Positions 10,840 to 23,034 of a DNA stretch of 64,000 nt are shown piece after piece. Below the pieces are notes generated by a model that was not told the DNA's origin, searched no databases, and saw only the letters and a list, made by a program, of their open reading frames with translations. Made by a program: the position numbers and the translations under genes. The DNA comes from Pollenia angustigena (Eukaryota; Arthropoda; Insecta; Diptera; Polleniidae), in the NCBI GenBank assembly GCA_930367215.1, contig OV884058.1:197178208-197242207 (forward strand). Reading direction: 5' to 3'. Position 1 is the stretch's first letter. Every line of letters starts with the position of its first letter.

Positions 10840-11692
10840 CACTGTTGCCAGAAGTGCAGATTTCTCTGCATTTTGCTGACTTTTCGTTGCAAAAATGACG
10901 AAGTGAGATTTGCAGATTTTTGCTATCAAATTGCAGATTTTTTGAAATTGAAGAAATTGTAAAAATTGGACTTTTATATTGAACATTGTGACTAACTTTT
11001 TAAAAGATCGGATTTTGGGATCAATTAAAAATTTTAAAAGGAATAAATCCAAAGATTTTAGTTAATTCAATATTTGAAATTTTATAAACAGTTTCCAAAT
11101 TTAATATGCAAAGAACATAATCGTGCCTTTTGGTTAAAAAAAAATTTGCTTTGCCGCATTCATCAGCTGATATGGAACCAATATAAAGTTAATATACATA
11201 AATAAAACAAAGCAAAATCGTTCAGATAAAATATCGCTTGAAGGAATTTTGTACACAAAAGACTTCCTTAAATTAAATAAATCAAATTATTTTAATACTC
11301 TCATTCAAAATAAAATTTTACGTCAAATGACTTCTGAAATTTACAATAGATAAATTTATAAAATTATTTTATATACGATGATATGATACTAAGTATGCAA
11401 AATGTTTTTGAATATACATTTAAGTATATACATATACACATACATTCATATTATATATAGTTTTTCTCTTTTGTATATATTTACTTTCAGTTTTAATGTA
11501 CCAAAAAATGTTAGATATCGGCTTAAGGTTTAGTTTGTTGTACGAATCCGAAAATAAAAACAAAATCAACCCCAAAATAAAGTATTTTAAGTTCCCAGAT
11601 ATTTTGCAGATTTTAACAATTTTTTTTCCAGATTTTCCAGATTTTTTAGTCCAATTTTTCAGATTTATTAGAAAAAATTTCTGGAAACAGTG
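10840..11692. mobile_element. hAT-like non-autonomous element H1 with 8-bp duplication GAACGAAC
   Basis: The inverted ends are CACTGTTGCCAGAA (left) and, read from the right, CACTGTTTCCAGAA. They are flanked by a perfect 8-bp direct repeat GAACGAAC at 10832-10839 and 11693-11700. The subterminal regions are rich in TGCAGATTT. The body is 853 bp without coding sequence. The same family is present at 47765-50593. Superfamily is inferred from the duplication length. Confidence 0.8.
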
Positions 11693-12525
11693 GAACGAAC
11701 ACTATTGAGCTGAACCGAACACAATAAAATTTGTGGTTAAAAAAAAAATGAACGAAATTAAATGTTCTCATCTTTTTGATGAGTTGGATAAGAACAGTAT
11801 TATTTTTGTGGTGTCATATATGGCGATTTCTAGCCAAACGTGGTGTTTAGCGGTTTGATTTTCGATTTGGCGACTGGCGACTTTTTTTTTTTTTGGCGAT
11901 TTTAGATATAAATGGCGATTTACTTGGCTATTTTTCCCTTTTATATTATTTCAGCGTTTTTTTAATAGTTTGTCATTTTTTGTTATCATTACTAACTTAA
12001 AAAAAAAATGTGGCAATTTCTTTCACATGATTTTTGTTTTGTTAACATTTTAAGTGAAGTTTACATTCAGTGACATTTAATTCTAATAGTATGTATGCAC
12101 GTCAAAACACCAGTAATGAAATCGATGAAACTGAAGTGACTTGTGTACCTAAATTTAGTTTTTTTTTAACTGAATGCATGATCATCACGGATGCGATGGC
12201 CTAATCAGTCACCCATGTTTAATATAACTCGATTACAGAAACATCACATATATATATGATCATCATTTGATTTTATTTTAAAAAAGTAACAGAAACTAAA
12301 CTAAATGTACTTTCGGCGACTGTTTTGTATTTTTTCTCAGTTTTTGGCGATTTTTTACTGAAAAATTGTACTTGCTTTTTTTCGTATGCAAAATTTAATT
12401 AAAAAAAAAAAAAATGATACAAAAACTGAACCAAATTGACGTTTGGCGAGTTCTGACATCCGGTTTGGCGATGGAGCTCAAAAAATCCGACAACCCTGCA
12501 CTGCTCAGGAACTTTGAGCGGGTAC
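11693..12525. repeat. Non-coding region with TGGCGA(T) motifs near both ends
   Basis: TGGCGATT or close variants recur at 11820-11930 and again at 12310-12475. A weak inverted pair (GCCAAACG 11833 / CGTTTGGC 12440) hints at one more degraded MITE. Target duplications could not be found. Confidence 0.35.
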
Positions 12526-13188
12526 TATGCCACTTATGGTGTTTTCTTTTCTAAAAAATAATAATGCATTATATTTGTGTAATATATTTATCAGGTTGCA
12601 TGCACCCATAGAAAGTGATACATTTTTCTAAATTACAATGGAACAAAATATTAGCAACATTTTACACTCAACACTAATGAGTATTTAGCGTGTTAAATAT
12701 TATTGAACAGTTTGTACTTATAACCGATATTCACCACGGTTGTAGCGATTTTCAACATTAAATTTTCTTTGAGCTCCAATAAGCGTTAACAACACTGATT
12801 TTTAATAATTGAAGTCAGCTGTTGTTAAAAATTATGCGCAATAAAATAATTATTAAATAAAGTAAGACAAACGAAAAACAAAAAGTTGGTTTTTATCCAT
12901 CAATATAACCATAAATCACAATACAACACAAAAAGTTAATAAGAAAAATTCTTGCTTGCAAAATAATGTACTTAACGCAGATGCAAAAAAGGGTATTTTC
13001 TCACACGCAATTATAACTGGGGGTAAGAAATGGAACAAATTTGCCATCTATTTTTGCAACATATTTAGAAAGGGAAACGACAACTTCTTACACTTTTGCA
13101 TATTTTTTTAGAATAGAACAAAAACCTGCGCGAGTTGTAGCATACATGGAACATTATTGTCAGAAAAGAAAACACCATTAAAGTGCTA
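12526..13188. mobile_element. MITE with ATGGTGTTTTCTTTTCT inverted ends
   Basis: The left end ATGGTGTTTTCTTTTCT (12536) is mirrored at the right by AGAAAAGAAAACACCAT (13162-13178), a perfect 17-bp inverted pair; outside it CACTT and AAGTG extend the match. The interior has no coding frame. The target duplication is not clear, so the outer edges are uncertain by about 10 bp. Confidence 0.65.
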
Positions 13189-13593
13189 TATGCGCATTTC
13201 CGCTTCCCTTAAAGCGATAATTCTGCTTTTTTACGTATCCAAAGAAATGGAAATGGGCATTGTTACTCATGATGGTTTTCGATACAAAATTTGTCAAAAA
13301 AATTTAAGCAATATTCCGCGTTCTTGAGGAGCATAGCGTAACATTTCTTATTGACGTAAATTTTATATCAGTTCACTTCACAAAAACGCACATTTGCAAA
13401 AATTACAACATCTTTCGAAAGGGCAATAGCTTTTGCGCCACCTTGTATAAATATTAAAAAAAAATTTTAAAAATTGAAATAGAATTTTAGATACTTTCGC
13501 TAAATTAAATAAATTTATTTTAAACATAATAAAAATAAAAGTTTTAACAACAAAATAGGAAACAATGGCTGGCAATTGTTCGAAATAAAATTT

Positions 13594-13622
13594 AACAAAA
13601 AAAAAAAAAAAAAAAAAAAAAA
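13594..13622. repeat. Poly(A) tract
   Basis: An almost uninterrupted run of about 28 A. It could be the tail of a retroposed sequence or simple slippage; no retroposon body was recognised beside it. Around 13190-13949 I see nothing else apart from a G-rich patch (GGGGGTGGGGGGAGG) near 13813. Confidence 0.6.
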
Positions 13623-13964
13623 TGCTTGTACAATTTATTTAAAAAATTTTATTAACTACGTGTTTGTTATTCAAAAATTCGTGCATAGAATATAACTTGA
13701 TACTTAGTACACATTGTACTCCAAAGTACTTAAATACTTTTTTGTTGTAGTTATAACTATATTTTGTACACCATTGAATGGAATTCTATTGTAAGCATCT
13801 TTTTGATTGGTGAGGGGGTGGGGGGAGGTGTAATTACTAGCGCAGGTAGTGCTTCTGGAGTCCATTGTTATTTGAAAAATAACTACAATAATAAGGGGAG
13901 GGATTTATAAGCAAATGCATTTTTTTTTTTGGCTAACATTTTTAAAGTCTTTCCATACGTTGAT

Positions 13965-14456
13965 ATTTTAATCAGGCTAAAGTTCATTAAATTTTATTTT
14001 CATTCAGTTACACTCAAAATATTATGTAGTTAAATTCAAACGAAAATTCATTTTAAACAACTTAAAATTCACTTAAAAAACGGATCATCTACATTTCATT
14101 TAAAACAAATTATTTTTACATTCATTTGTAAATTTTTTATTTTTTGAACAGCATATTCCTTAAAATTGAATGTTTTTTACTATTAAAAAATATATTTTAA
14201 ACGACAAAAATCAAACTACATAACAAAATAAATACGATAAAACATTATTTTTGGGTAGTTTGTTTTTTGAATAACAAACATAAATATTAAAAAATAAAAA
14301 TATTCGAAAAATAACTATATTTTTATTCAATTTTAACAGAACAGAAAACGAATTTAATAACCCACAATCAGTTACTGTAATAATTTTATAAGTGTATTTT
14401 TATGAAGATAAAAACCATAAACAGTTTAATAAAATAACCACAATACTAATTAGTGT
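13965..14456. repeat. Degenerate family D tail sequences
   Basis: 'attttaatcaggctaaagttcattaaatttta' (13965) and 'aaaaaccataaacagtttaataaaataaccacaatactaat' (14409-14451) match the ends of the family D repeats at 30.3-30.95, 56.8-56.9 and 62.5 kb. The tRNA-like core is missing. A second poly(A) run (about 21 A) lies at 14480. Confidence 0.5.
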
Positions 14457-14654
14457 TTCCATATACTGACAAAATTACAAAAAAAAAAAAAAAAAAAAAA
14501 ACGGTTATACATATTATTGTTACTGCAGCCATAATATTGTTATCGATACGAGATTATGATTATTATTTTTATGTTCAACGATGTCAAATAATATCATACA
14601 CGCAGAGAAAGAGCAACATACACAGTTTGAAATTTAATCGTGCTAGTGCTTGTA

Positions 14655-14830
14655 GGTATCATGGTTAAAAATTACCATAAATTGTTAAAACTTATCATAA
14701 TTTAGTTGAAATAAGCATATTGTGGTCAAAACTCAAAACTAACAAAATTTACCATAATTCGGTCAAAACTAACCGTATTACGGCCATAATTATTTGAATG
14801 TCGGCATTTCCGTCAAAAGGTCCACCGTGA
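14655..14830. repeat. Degenerate tandem 'accataatt..gtcaaaact' repeats
   Basis: Five or six imperfect ~20-27-nt units containing ACCATAA / GTCAAAACT follow one another (for example TTACCATAATTCGGTCAAAA at 14753). No coding frame. From 14831 to 15459 nothing else was recognised. Confidence 0.45.
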
Positions 14831-15469
14831 CCGAAAACTTAAAAGTTATTAAAAGCTGATTATTTTACGATATTGTTGTAGAGAAATATTTAGATTTTAT
14901 AAATTTACTCATAAATTTGTAATTTCTTATATGTGAGAATGTTTTATTGCATGTTTTCTTTAACATTTATCTACCTTAAAAGAGGTGATATTTGAAAAAA
15001 ATTATTCCAAAAAAATTTTCTTACATGGTCTGTAATCTAAGGAAGAGTTCAAAGAGAAATATGTTATTCGGATTAACGGTAAATTTTTAACTTCTTTCGA
15101 TCATTATTCAGTTAAATTATTACGGAAAAAATTTCACGTTCGAAATGTCACGTATCGACCTAGATTTTGGCTTAAAAAAAAAGAAAATACAGAAGATTTT
15201 GGAATCAAACAATGTAAGCTATGCTACGTAAAATTCCGAAAGTAGTTTGACTAAAAAATTGTGCCAGGTTTCGCTGAATAACGCCTTTTCACACTTCTAT
15301 TTATTTCACGTTCGAACCTCTACTTCTTTTGCCATTATCTTTGACCTAGAATCGCGCCCTCCATAAACTTTAGCATAGATAACAGTGCTTTCTTAGTGCT
15401 ATAATTTAAGGGTTAAGGGAACGTAAAAATATATTTTGCTTAAAATGTTATTGAATTTTTGATGCGTGT

Positions 15470-15660
15470 GGCTGTCACGTTCAACACTTTGGAATTACCC
15501 ATGCGTGCCCTATTAAGCTCGCTGGTATTGAGTCAGTCTATCAGTGAGAGGGTTGTGGGTTCGATTACCTGCAGGGACACTGGCCCCTTTTCACTACAAA
15601 GGCCGACGTTACTACTGGAAACTTTGATAACTTAAGTTAGAATATTATTTGTATGGCCGC
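15470..15660 (+). repeat. tRNA-derived SINE-like sequence
   Basis: 'gctcgctggtattgagtcag' is followed about 45 nt later by GTGGGTTCGATTACCTGCAG, whose GGTTCGATTAC resembles the pol III B box GGTTCGANTCC. The upstream part resembles a degenerate A box. It lacks a complete cloverleaf, so it is not an intact tRNA gene. A tRNA-headed SINE is my best reading; a solo chance B box cannot be excluded. Confidence 0.4.
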
Positions 15661-15864
15661 TCTGTACGCCATTATCTACATTATATTGAACTCGATATCG
15701 ATGAAATTTTGCGAAAAAGAGATTAATTTACGATAGTATTTTGACTCATTTTGCATTTAAGTTGTGAACAATATTTAAAACTCCCAGCCTTGATATATCA
15801 ATAAAAATTTTTTAAATAATTAATTAATATTTTTAGAGCATATTGCTAGAAACACAACTAGGAC

Positions 15865-16089
15865 CAAGGCGAATTCATCCCAGGTAATCTCGGTACTACA
15901 ACAAGTACAACTCGTACAAAAACCACAAGCAATTTGTTTTTGTAAAATCATTGTACAATGTCAAAAACAGAAATAAAACAAAACAGAAACAAAGAAAATA
16001 AAAGAGAATAAACAAAATTTTGACATCCAACAGTGATTTTAGCTAATATCAGCAGGGCTTTTAATACCACCTGTAATAAATTCGCCTTG
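15865..16089. mobile_element. hAT-like MITE I1 with 8-bp duplication ACTAGGAC
   Basis: 225 bp with inverted ends CAAGGCGAATT, flanked by a perfect direct repeat ACTAGGAC (15857-15864 and 16090-16097). The right half recurs inverted at 23035-23160, and the ends recur at 19421-19534. Confidence 0.8.
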
Positions 16090-16097
16090 ACTAGGAC

Positions 16098-17887
16098 GAA
16101 CTAGGAATTATTCACAACGAATATTCGTCACTAGAAATAGAGCACATTGGGGTATATGAGAGTACACACAATCATTGGGTAGACCGAAATTCGTCGTGCG
16201 TAACGAACTCTGCGATAGGTTTATTTCTATTTCTTACGCAGGCGAACGACGAAAAAATTGGGTAAGGGACAGCGCAGCATGTTATAAAAGTCTAATATTT
16301 GTTAAAAATCATGAAAGCTGTAAAGAATTACAGGTACAAATTGCTTCTATTGCGAACTTGGCTAAAACTCGCGAGAAATTTAAATATTTTAAAAAAGCCA
16401 TAAAATTGATTAAAAAACTATAAGAAATAGCAAAAAATCACATTAAAACCTGGAGTTAAGGCACTTATTGTGTCTCAATTGACGAACTTACGCAACGAAT
16501 TAGGGCCGACGAATTGGCGTACTATGCGAAGTTTGTCGTTCTTCCCAATTGTGTTTATACCATATTTTGCTTTTGAAATCATGCTTTTACGCATGATTTA
16601 TCCAATACCGATATGCACAAAAATCCGTCCGCCTTTAAAAATGATACTGACAAGGAATACGTACACCGGTGGCTTTGCATGGAATAAAATTATGAAAATG
16701 TAGCAGAAACAAAGGAATTAAACAAATTTTTAGTTAGTGAAATCCTTTTAGAACAAGCAGAAAGGAAGCAAGAATAGTTTTTTTGAGCACAGTGGGACTA
16801 AGGAGAGAGCTATACAAGATAAAAGTTTGAGAATAAGAAAACAAATTTTTATAAATAAAGCTAATTTAAACAAATAAATAAATTTAAATTTTAGAAACCC
16901 AATGATACGAGGTTATGGGTGCCTAGTGGAAAAAAGGATATCTTGAAATTGTAAGAAATAAGCTCTAAAAACCAGCGTTTAAAAAACTGCAGTTTAGGTA
17001 TAAAAACTGCCATTTCTTTCACTTCTTCATTTGTCATTGGACAAAAAAAACTTTTGCTTTTACTTCTAATTCATTACATGTAAACAGTCGCTGACAAACA
17101 AAATTAAAAAGCGAAAAATTGTAGACAAATGTTCGCTTTTATTCGTCAGTTTTTGGTTTCGACTCAAACCCTGCTAAAAACCTTCAACATTTTAAGAATT
17201 TGGCAAACTTTAACCTTTTATTTGCGTAATTGCGTTGCACTTATTTTTCTTAATTTTTCGAAAAAATTTGTCCTTCTTAAGTCTCTTATTAACTTTTCTC
17301 TTTATTAAAGCTCTTGCCGAACTTTATAAATCCTTTTTTTCTTTTCTTTCTAAATCTCGTTAATTTTGTTGAAGTTATTTAGTCATTCTGCCAATTGATT
17401 TTCTAAGTTTCTCTAACAATGTCTTGTCAATTTCCCAATCATTATTTTTTTTCTATTTTCATACAATTTCGTTAGTTTATTGTTAGATTTTTTCTTCTTA
17501 TTTTTTTTTTTTTTTTGTTAAAGAAAAACTAAATGACAAAACAATTTTTTTTTTAAGTTTAACATGTCAATTTTGTTGAAAGATTTTAATTTAGTTGAAG
17601 AAAAAGAAGGAGTTGCAAAAAATAAAAATGAAAGAGACTTATTTTTTTCTGATGGCAAATTGTTAAGTTGTTAAGATTTTAATTAAAATGGAATGAAAAA
17701 CAGTTTTAAAAGAACGAAAAAAGTCTCAAATGAAATTTGAAATAATTTTAATAAAAATACAGAAACACTTAGAGAGTATCTAAGATAATCGCTGGGTTCT
17801 CGGTCAAAGAAGTAATCTTATACTAAGTTCACGCTTGGGTTTTAAAACGCGCTTAATCAGCACGAACGCGTGATTAAGCTCTAATCA
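16098..17887. other. Non-coding, with two short unassigned frames
   Basis: Frames at 16175-16423 (82 codons) and 16470-16703 (77 codons) are open, but I recognise no motif, and 'cgtaa..cgaa' words repeated in inverse orientation between them suggest a degraded inverted-repeat element rather than a gene. 17040-17760 is homopolymer-rich T/A sequence. Confidence 0.4.
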
Positions 17888-18574
17888 TATCAAAATCAAT
17901 ATTTAAAAGACCAAAGTTATGAGAATAAATTCTGAAAACTCGAATCCCTTTCTAATAAATAATGAATTATTAGAAGAAGTTGAAACATTCTGTTACCTCG
18001 GAGCTGTAATAAATCGAACTGGTGGATCGAGTGAAGTACAATGGCCGAATAAAAAAGGCCACACAATCCTTCGGCTAGTTCAGTAAATTATGAAAATCGT
18101 CCTCATTATCACGCCGCGTTAAAATCAACATTTGTAACACTAATGCAAAGTCAACTCTTTTATATGGATGCGAAACTTGGAACGCTGCCTCCCGAGACAT
18201 TAACACATTGCAAGTTTTCATAAATAAATGTCTCCGAAGAGTTTTACGAAGCTTCTGGCCAAGAACCATCTCAAACAACAATCTGTGGGCTGAAACACGT
18301 CAAATACCGTTGTGTGTAGAAATTCAGAGGAGAAAGTGGAACTGGATTGGACACACACTCCGTAAGCCACAGTCCGATCTTGCCAGGAATGCTATCGAAT
18401 GGAACCCGCAGGGAAGTCGAAGAAGAGGCCGACCAGCACATACATGGCGTAGGCAAATTGATAGCGAGGCTAAAAAAAATGCACAAAAGCTGGAGTGAAG
18501 TAAAAACTATTGCGATGAACAGATCTGAATGGAAGAAGTTTGTTGAGGCCCTATGCTCCTTATAGGATCGAGGG

Positions 18575-18576
<2 letters not shown>
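17888..18576 (+). pseudogene. 5'-truncated non-LTR reverse transcriptase remnant (RTE/CR1-like), second copy
   Basis: Only the C-terminal region remains. Translation gives VETFCYLGAVINRTGGSSE, then STLLYGCETWN, then LQVFINKCLRRVLRSFWP, then RKWNWIGHTLRKP, then IEWNPQGSRRRGRPAHTWRR, and after a frameshift near 18470 WKKFVEALCSL-stop (18562-18564). Motif order and C-terminal end match the 7.2-8.2 kb copy, but the sequence differs, so these are two separate lineages or old copies. The YADD box is missing through 5' truncation. The element ends at an (AT)n run, and tandem dinucleotide 3' ends are known for RTE-type elements. The frame is broken several times upstream of 18160. Confidence 0.8.

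Positions 18577-18609
<33 letters not shown>
18577..18609. repeat. (AT)n microsatellite at the 3' end of the reverse-transcriptase remnant
   Basis: About 16 AT units directly after the 3' end of the retrotransposon piece (the stop codon is about 12 nt upstream). It may be the element's own tail. Confidence 0.8.
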
Positions 18610-18610
<1 letters not shown>

Positions 18611-19420
18611 AAATCGAGATGATTACCCATACATTGAAGTAATTTGTTATTCACTTGAAATTGACAAGATTACAACTAAATCACTTCATAAATGACAGAG
18701 AATCCTCTGAACATACCTCAAACTGACTACAATGTAGAATCGGCCACCATGAACATGCCCCCACGTGCACAGCCGACCAAGATTTGTTCATAATGTTTTT
18801 ATTTTGTCCTTAAATAATTCATAATTTCACAATTGCATCATGAATATGTTTAAAATAATCTTCAGATAACTTAATTAAAGTATTTTTCTTTATCAATTTT
18901 TAATACTTTAAAGAAATGGAAATCTGTTTGTTGTGTTTTTTTCTTAATCAACTGTCATCTTAATTTCTTAATCAACATTATGCTTAAACGCATTTAAGAA
19001 CCTAAGTGTGAATAAAGTATAAGGCAGAAAGGCTTTTACACACAGAGAAAAAATAAAAAATTCGTGATATTAATTAAAAAATTAATTAAAATTGCACCAG
19101 TAAACAAGAAAACCTTTGATTACACATGATGTTGTGTGAAAGCGTTCAGACGATATATACAAATGTAACATGTGAAAAAGTGACAATCCACATGACAAAT
19201 ACACATAATGTGAACATAAATTAGTTTAGTTTTTTTTCTTAGTAAAATTCTGCATTTATTCTACCTAACTTTTACATTTTTTTATGTTCTTTTCTGAGAA
19301 ACTCGTGTTATTTTAAAAGTGTAAAGCGTTATTTTCTGATGATGTTCCCTTTAAAATTAAAAAAAATGCTACATGTTTAACACTTATTTTAATTAAAGGG
19401 GCATGAGTGCAGCACTAGAT
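18610..19420. other. Non-coding, nothing recognised apart from a MITE-like end motif
   Basis: CACAGAGAAAAAATAAAAAA at 19043 resembles the end of the 672-1563 MITE. No other structure seen. Confidence 0.4.
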
Positions 19421-19534
19421 CAAGGCGAATTCAGTACAAGGTGGTGGCAAGTTTCGAGCCGTCAACACCAACAATGTTTCTGTTGGCTTTGGATTGTTGT
19501 ATTCTTGCCACCACCTGTAATTGAATTTACCTTG
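19421..19534. mobile_element. Short hairpin MITE of family I
   Basis: CAAGGCGAATTCAGTACAAG, then 'gtggtggcaag', is mirrored by 'cttgccaccacctgtaattgaatttaccttg', giving arms of about 31 bp in a 114-bp element. The flanking octamers (cactagat / cgctaatt) agree at only 5 of 8 bases, so the insertion is older. Confidence 0.65.
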
Positions 19535-20750
19535 CGCTAATTGTACTTTATTGTTTAATGCCGAAATTTGTGTCCTTTTGTAACCGTAAAATATGAAACA
19601 CTTCTTAAAAATAATTTCACTATGCTAGGAATTAACACCTTTTTTCGAGACTAGCCGGGCACCTGGCGTTTTAACCTAATTCGGGTACACTGAACTCGGT
19701 GGTGCTAATCGTTTTTTTGTTTGCTCCTGTTTTCGACACATACCGTTATTTCGAAAATGGAGGAGGTTACACAACAGATATTCACGTTACTCAAAGTATA
19801 TTGAAATTACTAAAAAAAACCGAAATTCCGCAATACAATTGCCTTTAAGTAAACATTTCTATAATGAGCAGTAGGGCGGGTCGATTTTTTTTTTATCGTA
19901 TAGTAAAAACGTAATCTACATTAAATTCTAAGAAAAATCTCCGAAGAAATCATGGGTCGAAAATGAAATCCTTATCCGCGCCTCTCGACTTGAAAATTTT
20001 TTCCTCTTCTTTCGTTAAAATTATATTCTTTTTTTTGGTATACAGTATAAGGTGGGTCGAAAAAAAGGTTATGCCAGTCGCCAGTTTCTAAAACAGGAAA
20101 AAATTTTGTTTTCCACGCCCCAAAATACAGCCTTTTGGTTTTTAATATGTAGCGCTGCCATTTAAAGTCCGATTTTATCATATCGCATATCGTTGTTCAT
20201 GGATTGACAATGGCTTTATTTTTGCCTTTGATGACTTTTTAATCCGAGCTCAAATTCTGGTCGCCACTTATGCCATCTCGGAAAATGTAAAATTTGTTCA
20301 CGTGCCAAGAAAGCACTTCTAAAACTTAGTATCTATAGCTTTTAACATGCTCACTTTTAAGACACGCCGCTTAATTAAGCGCTTTTTTTCTTTTTCACAT
20401 ACATATTACATTAAAACAGGTAGAAAGAAGCCTATACAAATCAAAAAATGTTCATCAGTCACGCCCTAGAGTAAAAGATATATTAATTAAGTTTGAAAGC
20501 CATACATACTAAGTTTAAGAAGGGCTTTCTTGGCACGTGAAAAATTTGTCATTTTGGGGAAGGATCTGAGATGGCATAAGTGGCGCCCAAAATTTGAGCT
20601 CGGATTAAAAAGTCACCAAAGGCAAGAATAAAGCCATTGTCAATCCATGAACAACGATATGCGATGTGATGATATCGGACTTTAAATGGCAGCGCTACAT
20701 ATTAAAAACCAAAAGGGCTGTATTTTGCGTGGCAAACAAAATTATTTCCT

Positions 20751-21552
20751 ATCAAAGCTATTTTCGCGAAAACTAAGTTTATTATTAAAACGATTTCCGT
20801 ATGGCGTGCTCAATTCCCAATTTTTCATATTTGACAAATACACTGAAATTCATTGTTGAGGGAAAGCTAGCTTCTATGCGCATTTCACTGGTTGCTAAGG
20901 CCAGCTCATCAGGAAACCTTTTCCAAAGATTTTAGAAAAGCCAAAAATATTAAACAAATAAAACATTAAAGCGAATAAGAATTATAAACACTCTAATGGC
21001 CATTTTCTCATTAGGCGATTATCTTCTTCCCCAACGAAAAATTGCACATTAAAGAAATTTGATTTTCTCAATGTTTCATTTGCTTCGATTTTATCGCAAA
21101 GCTAACCGGCACTCATCTGCCAATTATTTATTTTCCTTTTATTTGCTGTACAGATAAATTCAATCAGCTGACTCCCAACTTTTACATGTATTTTGAGTGG
21201 CGTTGCCAGCTGAAAACAATGTTTTTTGTCGGTATATTGAAAAACCCAAAATCGTTAACGGACAGTTTATCGGTCCAATAAATTGATGTTGACATTAAGT
21301 AACAGACAGTTTGTCGATACATTGAGAAAATGGCCATAAGTCTTACTTGTAACAATATCAAAGCTTAAATAAAAAACCTACACTAAACAGTGATTTTATC
21401 TTTTCTTACATCCCCCTACAATTGGTTGGGTTCTTTCCGACTCGAATTGTAGTTGTAAGTAGGTTAAAAGAAAAAACAAAATTAAAAAACAAACTGCTTT
21501 TTTCTATTATCTTCGTAAGAAAACCACAAAAAACACCAATTTGCCAATTCAG
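20751..21552. mobile_element. Family C element inserted in the foldback's right arm
   Basis: The right arm stops after TTTCCT (20745-20750) and resumes at a second TTTCCT (21553-21558), which looks like a 6-bp target duplication. The inserted DNA shares 'catttcactggttgctaaggccagctcatcaggaaac' and 'taacaatatcaaagcttaaa' with the family C copies at 37.9-38.6 kb. No coding frame and no clear terminal inverted repeat; the superfamily is undetermined. Confidence 0.6.
20994..21339. mobile_element. Innermost nested MITE with TAATGGCCATTTTCTCA ends
   Basis: The left end TAATGGCCATTTTCTCA and right end TGAGAAAATGGCCATA form a ~16-bp inverted pair. Comparison with family C near 38060 shows the interval between 'aagaattata' and 'acttgtaa' is longer here, as an insertion would predict. 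Confidence 0.55.
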
Positions 21553-23034
21553 TTTCCTGTTTTAGAAACTTCATTGACATATCTTTCATTCCAGGGGGTG
21601 ACTGGCATAAATTTTTTTTCGATCCACCTTATACTGTATACCAAAAAAAAAAGAAAATAATTTTAACGAAAGAAGAGGAAAAAAAATTTCAAGTCGAGAG
21701 GCGCGGATTAGGATTTTATTTTAGACCCATGGTTTCTTCGGAGAATTTTATGTAGATTACGCTTTTTCTATACGATTTTTCATTTGTTTTTCATCCATAC
21801 AAATCGACCCGCCCAAATGAGCAGTCTTTTTAGAAACCAAATTTTTTTCATAAAAAATTGGAAAATGCAGTTATGACTCTAATTTTTTTCTGACATTTAA
21901 AAAACGAAGTTGCAAACAAAATAAGCCATAAATGAGTAAAATCTGTAAACGACTTTTGTTTTTATTCACAAAAGACGACAAAATATATGACCGACCTTCA
22001 TTAGTTTGTTTGTTCTAAACATTTTCCCAAAACATAATTGCACTTTATCACCACTTCTTAGGGGCGCTTCCATACAAATATTGCATTTTATGAAATTCTT
22101 AAATTTAATTAAAATTTTTCGTCTTTTGTGAATAAAATCTAAAGTTATAAAGATCACTTTATGAAAGTTTTCTTTCAGAAAAATTGAGTTTATTGGTGAG
22201 AGGCTCGAGAAGAATAGCCTGTTCTGTTCCCATCGCACCTGTAAAGTCAGACTTTCTGTAAGCCCAGACAAACAGATTTGAATCATTTATGGCTTGTTTT
22301 ATTTGCAACTTCGTTTTATGTCTGGAAGAAATTTTTTATGATTTTTTAAAAAACAAACATTTTTTAAATGTTTAACTTTAAGGTTTAACTTTACTTTAAG
22401 GTTTGTTCAATAAACTAAACCGTTTTTCAGTTACGCGAATATATGCTGTGCAACCTCCTCTATGTTCGAAATAACGGTATACCTCGAAAACAAGCTTTAA
22501 CCTTAAAATAACGGTTAGCATCACTGGATTCAGCGTGCCCGAATTAGGTAAAAACGCTAGGTGCCCAGCTTGTCTGTTTTTTAAACTAGCAAAGTGTTAT
22601 TAAACTTAATCAGGCCATTAAATATTTAAAAATTATTCCTGACATATGGATTTTGCGACTGCGCCTTATGAAGGACATACCAGAGAATGACAAAATTATC
22701 ATTTTAAGTACTCTTTCCATATTAGTGAGAAAACATGTATGGACATGTATGGGTAAAGATCAAAACCATACACTTACATACCAATACCCATAACAAGCTA
22801 AAGTTGAATATGCAAAGGTATACGCTGCCAATGTGTATTTGTATATTCATTCTTCTTTTTGAATGTACATCAGGGATGTCAGCGCCATACACAATTGTGG
22901 AAATTAATTCACATGTACGCTTACGCTCTTTTATTTTGCGAGCGTAAAATATAATTATTTACTGAGAAACACTCTCATATCGCAAGGCCTGTTTTAAGGC
23001 CTCTAAACATAAGTAATATATTAATAGTTGTGCA

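Larger units (their letters stand above)
19872..21816. mobile_element. hAT-like foldback with ~480-bp arms and 8-bp duplication ATGAGCAG
   Basis: The inverted ends are TAGGGCGGGTCGATT / AATCGACCCGCCCAA, with ATGAGCAG at 19864-19871 and again at 21817-21824. The left arm (19872 to about 20330) reappears inverted from about 20530 to 20750 and from 21553 to 21816; the right arm is interrupted by another insertion. No transposase. Confidence 0.8.
19626..22610. mobile_element. Large inverted-repeat element that hosts the nested stack
   Basis: The outer arms at 19626-19800 and 22433-22610 are inverted copies: for example 'gccgggcacctggcgttttaacctaattcggg' against 'cccgaattaggtaaaaacgctaggtgccc', and 'ataccgttatttcgaaaatggaggaggtt' against 'aacctcctctatgttcgaaataacggtat'. 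Arms are about 170 bp. The interior is largely the hAT-like foldback. No coding sequence. Exact termini and target duplication were not resolved. Confidence 0.7.

Noticed and set aside
13811..13830. G-quadruplex
   Set aside because: GGGGGTGGGGGGAGG lacks four separated G3 runs, and nothing nearby suggests a promoter or telomere.
15470..15660. Intact tRNA gene
   Set aside because: A B-box-like motif is present, but no complementary acceptor and anticodon stems could be formed; kept only as a SINE-like sequence.
16175..16703. Two consecutive small genes
   Set aside because: No motif, no splice or promoter context, and scattered inverted words between them suggest decayed inverted-repeat DNA.
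20857..21421. Solo LTR (TGTTGAGG ... CCTACA)
   Set aside because: TG...CA ends can be drawn, but no duplication flanks them and the homologous family C copies have other boundaries; a foldback/MITE reading fits better.
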